From: Saxibacter everestensis
GTDB lineage: Bacteria; Actinomycetota; Actinomycetes; Actinomycetales; Brevibacteriaceae
DNA: 64,000 bases
Assembly: GCF_025787225.1 (NCBI RefSeq)
Contig: NZ_CP090958.1
Location: forward strand, 3,644,550 to 3,708,549
Direction: 5' to 3'
Part shown: piece by piece, positions 60,979-64,000 of the stretch
How the letters are laid out: every line of letters begins with the position of its first letter
Position numbering within the stretch: position 1 is the first letter of the stretch
The notes under the pieces: generated by a model
What the model saw: only the letters and a program-made list of their open reading frames with translations
What the model was told of the DNA's origin: nothing
Database searches by the model: none
Position numbers and translations under genes: made by a program

Positions 60979-61692
60979 GTGCCCTCTGACCCAATTGGCA
61001 TACTATTTTACATCTTTTTAATATTTCCTGGCCTGGCGTACCGGTACGCCACCGCAGGGCACCGTGCAACAACACGCCGATCGCCCTTTCGCGAGGTCGC
61101 CGCTGTGGTTGCGGTGAGCGCCCTCTGTTGGGTGGTCATCGTCTTGATCGTATTCATCTTCAGTCTTGTCGTACCAGGTATTAGCGAAACAATGAAATCA
61201 ATTGTTCTCGATCCCAATCGAGTCTTCTCACGCCATCCAACTTCAACCGTAGGTTGGTTACTAGGATTTTTGGCTTTCTCAACTGTGATCGGCTTCTTGC
61301 TCGGTGGTGAGAAGTTGTACAAACGCCGGACTAAGTTTCTCCAGCGCTTCGGTGGCTCTATCAACGAAACCTCCGGCTGGGAGGAAGCCTTCGACACCCG
61401 ATGCCCAGGAGAAAGTGAAGTGCACGTCGGAATTCAACTGAAGAGTGGTGCGTGGGTGCAAGGAGTTCTACTTTCCCGAACACCATCTACAGACGAAGGC
61501 CCGGACCGATCTATCCTGTTATCCGGTTGCATCCAACAACGGCTATCGGGCAGACGGAAGCTAGAGGACGTTAAGGGCTATGAAGTACTAGTGGTGCATG
61601 CGACCGAGATCGACTTCATGTCAGTGGGTTACTACCCGCCCGGGACATCGGATCGTTGGCAAGGCATCGCTCCCCGCGCGGGGGCTGTGTGA
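60979..61692 (+). CDS. DUF6338-family membrane protein
   Basis: A protein of 237 residues from GTG 60979 with GGAGAC upstream. Three membrane segments (about residues 8-22, 40-65 and 95-115) are followed by a soluble C-terminal part with GAWVQGVL and DRSILLSG, as in DUF6338 proteins. Such proteins are frequent in actinobacterial accessory regions and their function is unknown. GC content is clearly lower than in the core of the window. The stop overlaps the next start (TGATG). Confidence 0.75.
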   Translation: MPSDPIGILFYIFLIFPGLAYRYATAGHRATTRRSPFREVAAVVAVSALCWVVIVLIVFIFSLVVPGISETMKSIVLDPNRVFSRHPTSTVGWLLGFLAFSTVIGFLLGGEKLYKRRTKFLQRFGGSINETSGWEEAFDTRCPGESEVHVGIQLKSGAWVQGVLLSRTPSTDEGPDRSILLSGCIQQRLSGRRKLEDVKGYEVLVVHATEIDFMSVGYYPPGTSDRWQGIAPRAGAV

Positions 61693-61862
61693 TGAGCTTC
61701 GGCTGCCAGCGTCAACCGCCGAGCGGATCGCTCGATATTACTCCAATGGTGGTCTGCGTTGGAGTTCCGTTTGGCCACACTCGACCGCAATGGATCATCC
61801 CTCACGGCGGCACCATCTGCCTTGACGGCATAACCCGCGCTATCACCGCCGACTACAACTGA
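61692..61862 (+). CDS. Small protein coupled to the DUF6338 gene
   Basis: A protein of 56 residues from ATG 61692, coupled by TGATG. It contains VPFGHTRPQWIIPHGGTICLDGITRAI. I do not recognise a named family, but tight coupling after DUF6338 suggests a partner role. Not in any clear toxin family. Confidence 0.5.
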   Translation: MSFGCQRQPPSGSLDITPMVVCVGVPFGHTRPQWIIPHGGTICLDGITRAITADYN

Positions 61863-62017
61863 TCCCACGCGTGCCGGGCCCAGCGGACGGGCGGTGACCG
61901 CTGCGATTCACAGACCAGTGGGCGAACCAGAAAGTGCGACCGAAACTATCTCTAGACCGTTTTCGGGAATTGCGATAGAATGGTGGAAGAAGGTACCCGA
62001 GCGAAGAGGAGTGAGCC

Positions 62018-62212
62018 ATGGCGACGTCGACTGTCACTGCGACCACGCAGGCTGAGCGTGAACGCAGGGTCGCTGAGGCGATTCACAGTGGCGAGATGGA
62101 GGGTCTGCACGTCTCGGACGCTGGCCGTGAGGACGCCCAAGAGTACGTCGCCGGCCGTATCGATTCCGATGAGCTGGTTGCCCGCGCCCGCGCCCGCTAT
62201 GGCCTCGGCTGA
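62018..62212 (+). CDS. VbhA-like Fic antitoxin
   Basis: A protein of 64 residues. The inhibitory helix motif of class I Fic antitoxins, (S/T)xxxE(G/N), is present as S24-GEM-E28-G29 in AIHSGEMEGLHVSD. It should place its Glu in the Fic active site and block ATP binding. It is preceded by AGAGGAG and overlaps the fic start by 14 bases, which couples the two. The system would keep the toxin silent until the antitoxin is lost. Confidence 0.88.
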   Translation: MATSTVTATTQAERERRVAEAIHSGEMEGLHVSDAGREDAQEYVAGRIDSDELVARARARYGLG

Positions 62213-62975
62213 TTTCGCTGACCCGTACCTCGATCCAGAGACGGGTTTATTGAGGAACAAGATCGGCGCCCGAACGAAGGTCGCTCTCGATGAGGCGGAG
62301 GGCGACCTTTCGTTTGCCCGCCTGATGCAGCTCATGGATCACCCGCCGAAGGCGACGGGTGACCTTAATGAGCTGTGTGCGATTCATCGCCAACTGTTCC
62401 AGGACGTCTACGAGTGGGCGGGGGAGCCGCGCACGGTCGACATCCGTAAGAATGTCGCGGGAGCTGAGCATTTCCTGCCTGTGTCGATGATCGAGCGCGC
62501 CGGCGGCTTCGCCGCAGAGGAGCTGCACGCCGACAACTACCTGCGTGGCATGGACCGAGACCGGTTCATTGACCGGCTGGCCTATCACTACGACCAGTTC
62601 AACTATGTGCATCCTTTCCGTGAGGGCAACGGCCGCACACAGCGTGTCTTCTGGAACCGTGTCGCTCGGGACGCTGGATGGCAGCTTAATTGGCGTGCCG
62701 TGCGCGGATCAACCAACGACGCCGCATGTCGGGCAGCGTCCGAGCATCGCGATCTCGCGCCGTTGTGTGGCATGTTTGGCGAGATCGTCGCCAAGGCTAC
62801 TCCGGTCGCTGAGCGGGGTGCCGCGTGGCGGGCCGCCGAGCAGGCTCGGCTGTCATTCCCCACAGGCCCCTCAGGTGCCGTCCAACGCCGCCATGGTGGC
62901 CCATCGAGCACACCCCAGGCACGGATCACGCGCGCACCCGGACGGGGGCCCGGTGGGTTGGGGGAGGGGAGATGA
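62199..62975 (+). CDS. Fic-domain AMP-transferase toxin (VbhT-like)
   Basis: A protein of 258 residues with the Fic core: NELCAIHRQLFQDVYEWAGEPRTVDIRK, the catalytic motif HPFREGNGRTQR (His138) and surrounding helices. Fic enzymes transfer AMP from ATP to target proteins; VbhT modifies topoisomerases. The C-terminal 40 residues are a Gly/Arg/Pro-rich tail. It is encoded with a VbhA-like antitoxin and overlaps a serine recombinase gene by 4 bases. Target unknown. Confidence 0.9.
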   Translation: MASADFADPYLDPETGLLRNKIGARTKVALDEAEGDLSFARLMQLMDHPPKATGDLNELCAIHRQLFQDVYEWAGEPRTVDIRKNVAGAEHFLPVSMIERAGGFAAEELHADNYLRGMDRDRFIDRLAYHYDQFNYVHPFREGNGRTQRVFWNRVARDAGWQLNWRAVRGSTNDAACRAASEHRDLAPLCGMFGEIVAKATPVAERGAAWRAAEQARLSFPTGPSGAVQRRHGGPSSTPQARITRAPGRGPGGLGEGR

Positions 62976-63568
62976 GCAGGGTGATTGGTTACGCCCGGGT
63001 GAGCCCGCTTGAGCAGAAACCCGAGGCGCAAGAAGCCGAGTTGCGAGCAGCTGGCGCGGTTCGCGTGTTTGTCGACCACGGAGAGTCCACTCGTGCGCCC
63101 GACCGGCCGCAGTGGAATGCGTGCCTGGAGCATCTGCGCGAGGGAGACATGCTCATGATCCGTGCACTCGATCGCATCGCCGGGACTGAACAGATGGCTA
63201 TTGAACTGATCTGTGATCTTGGGCGGCGCGGCGTCAGGCTCCGAAGCCTCACTGAGCCCTTCCTCGACGTCGACACGTCGACACCAATGGGAGAAGTCAT
63301 CGTAAGCATCATGGCCGTGCTCGCCCAGCTCCGGATCTCGACGATCCGAGAGAACACTAGGCTCGGCCTCGTACACGCTCGCGCCAATGGGCGTGTTGGC
63401 GGTCGCCCGTCCGTCATGACGCCCGAGCGCACCGCCGCCGCGGTGCAGATGCACGCGACCGGACGCAGCATCGTGCAGATCGCGAAAGTGCTCGGCGTTG
63501 GCAAGTCATCCGTTTCCCGAGCACTCGCCAAGGTGGACGAAGAGAGCAAGGCGACCGCATCCGCGTAG
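62972..63568 (+). CDS. Serine recombinase (resolvase/invertase family)
   Basis: A protein of 198 residues from ATG 62972 with GGGGAGGGGA upstream. The catalytic domain opens with IGYARVSPLEQKPEAQ (nucleophile Ser11) and continues with the DRIAGTEQMAIELI helix; a C-terminal HTH is visible in SIVQIAKVLGVGKSSVSRALAK. Such enzymes resolve cointegrates or invert DNA. Being coupled to Fic, it looks like part of a plasmid or transposon accessory operon. A res-like site is not obvious. Confidence 0.92.
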   Translation: MSRVIGYARVSPLEQKPEAQEAELRAAGAVRVFVDHGESTRAPDRPQWNACLEHLREGDMLMIRALDRIAGTEQMAIELICDLGRRGVRLRSLTEPFLDVDTSTPMGEVIVSIMAVLAQLRISTIRENTRLGLVHARANGRVGGRPSVMTPERTAAAVQMHATGRSIVQIAKVLGVGKSSVSRALAKVDEESKATASA

Positions 63569-63693
63569 ACCAACGGCATCCAACGGTCTAAATCACTGTT
63601 GGGACGCTAGTTCGATACACCTGTCGTTGCAGCGGCAGTCGCTGAGTAGTGCAATTCCACCCCTACGTTCCACCGGCAAGAGGGGACGCGCCC

Positions 63694-63723
63694 GGTCGCC
63701 GAACGGTGACTCGGCAGGCGACC
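63694..63723. repeat. Inverted repeat after the recombinase gene
   Basis: GGTCGCC at 63694-63700 and GGCGACC at 63717-63723 form a 7-base stem with a 16-base loop, 126 bases after the recombinase stop. It may be a terminator or part of a recombination site. The gap 63569-63802 shows no gene. Confidence 0.35.
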
Positions 63724-63802
63724 TGTCAGGTGGCTATTCGATACCCATTATGGGGTGGATCCTAGTGTCAAGGCTGATTAGTAGAGCCGGACACTTTTAC
63801 CG

Positions 63803-64000
63803 GTGACATTGCGGGCGCCATTAAAATTGTATTCAGTGTTATGTCCCATCCGGCTGGTGCAGATGGTGGGGCCGCTTATTTTTGTCGTCCAGCAGATCCG
63901 CGCATCCCTGTTCCTTGAGTTGAACGCTCCTCGGGAAGGCCATGTGCCCTTTGCTGTGCCGGTTCCAGCGAACCCAAAGTTAAAGCTGGGTACGTTTCCA
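63803..64000 (+). CDS. Open reading frame running off the window end (uncertain)
   Basis: A frame open for 66 codons to the last base, possible start GTG 63803 or ATG 63878. It contains GPLIFVVQQIRASLFLELNA and then FAVPVPANPKLKLGTF. I recognise no family, and no good ribosome site is seen. It may be the start of a gene beyond the window or a chance frame. Confidence 0.25.
   Translation, partial: MTLRAPLKLYSVLCPIRLVQMVGPLIFVVQQIRASLFLELNAPREGHVPFAVPVPANPKLKLGTFP

Noticed and set aside
63569-64000. Terminal inverted repeat of a Tn3-family transposon
   Set aside because: No sequence matching the usual GGGG-start ends could be placed with confidence and no transposase is in the window.
1-64000. 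CRISPR array, tRNA or rRNA genes
   Set aside because: No regularly spaced repeats with unique spacers, no cloverleaf-like GGTTCGAATCC-type segments and no rRNA sequence were seen.

Overview
The window is high-GC actinobacterial DNA, most likely from Micrococcales. Evidence: GTG and TTG starts are frequent, the order penicillin-binding protein, GT87-like membrane protein, rpsF, ssb, rpsR, rplI, dnaB is the actinobacterial arrangement (as in mycobacteria), and ribosomal protein S18 lacks cysteines, which I recall as usual in Micrococcales. Genus is not determined. No rRNA, tRNA or CRISPR was seen.

1-8.5 kb: the end of an acyl-CoA synthetase; a carboxymuconolactone-decarboxylase-like gene with its ECF41 sigma factor, preceded by a matching ECF41-type promoter and with a 106-bp palindromic repeat on each side; pyruvate oxidase; an NfeD/SPFH membrane pair; a nitronate-monooxygenase-like enzyme; a small VOC protein and a VapC remnant.

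8.5-40.7 kb: the conserved ponA to dnaB backbone, interrupted by accessory blocks. Block A (12.2-27.1 kb) is a salvage island. It has a BMP-type nucleoside ABC importer, a nucleoside hydrolase and mtnA, mtnB, mtnC, mtnD and two mtnK-like kinases. Together these look like a complete route from an imported methylthio-nucleoside to the 2-keto precursor of methionine, with the hydrolase in the place usually held by MTA phosphorylase or nucleosidase. Block B (27.2-30.3 kb) is a type III polyketide synthase, methyltransferase and flavin hydroxylase trio. Block C (33.9-38.9 kb) is a zinc ABC importer of the Azt type with two AztD-like chaperones and a symmetric Zur-like operator placed exactly between two divergent GTG codons. 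A cluster of DnaA-box-like 9-mers lies upstream of dnaB.

40.7-57.8 kb: an ArsR/SRPBCC/DinB-like operon, an SDR-DUF2867 protein, two coupled alpha/beta hydrolases, then an amine-catabolism locus: YtcJ-like amidohydrolase, MoaF, MFS transporter, two SDRs, APC permease, AraC regulator, aldehyde dehydrogenase and copper amine oxidase.

57.9-64 kb: a lower-GC accessory region of small uncharacterised proteins (HEPN-like, DUF2188, DUF6338), toxin debris and an overlapping VbhA-like antitoxin, Fic and serine recombinase operon. It looks horizontally acquired.
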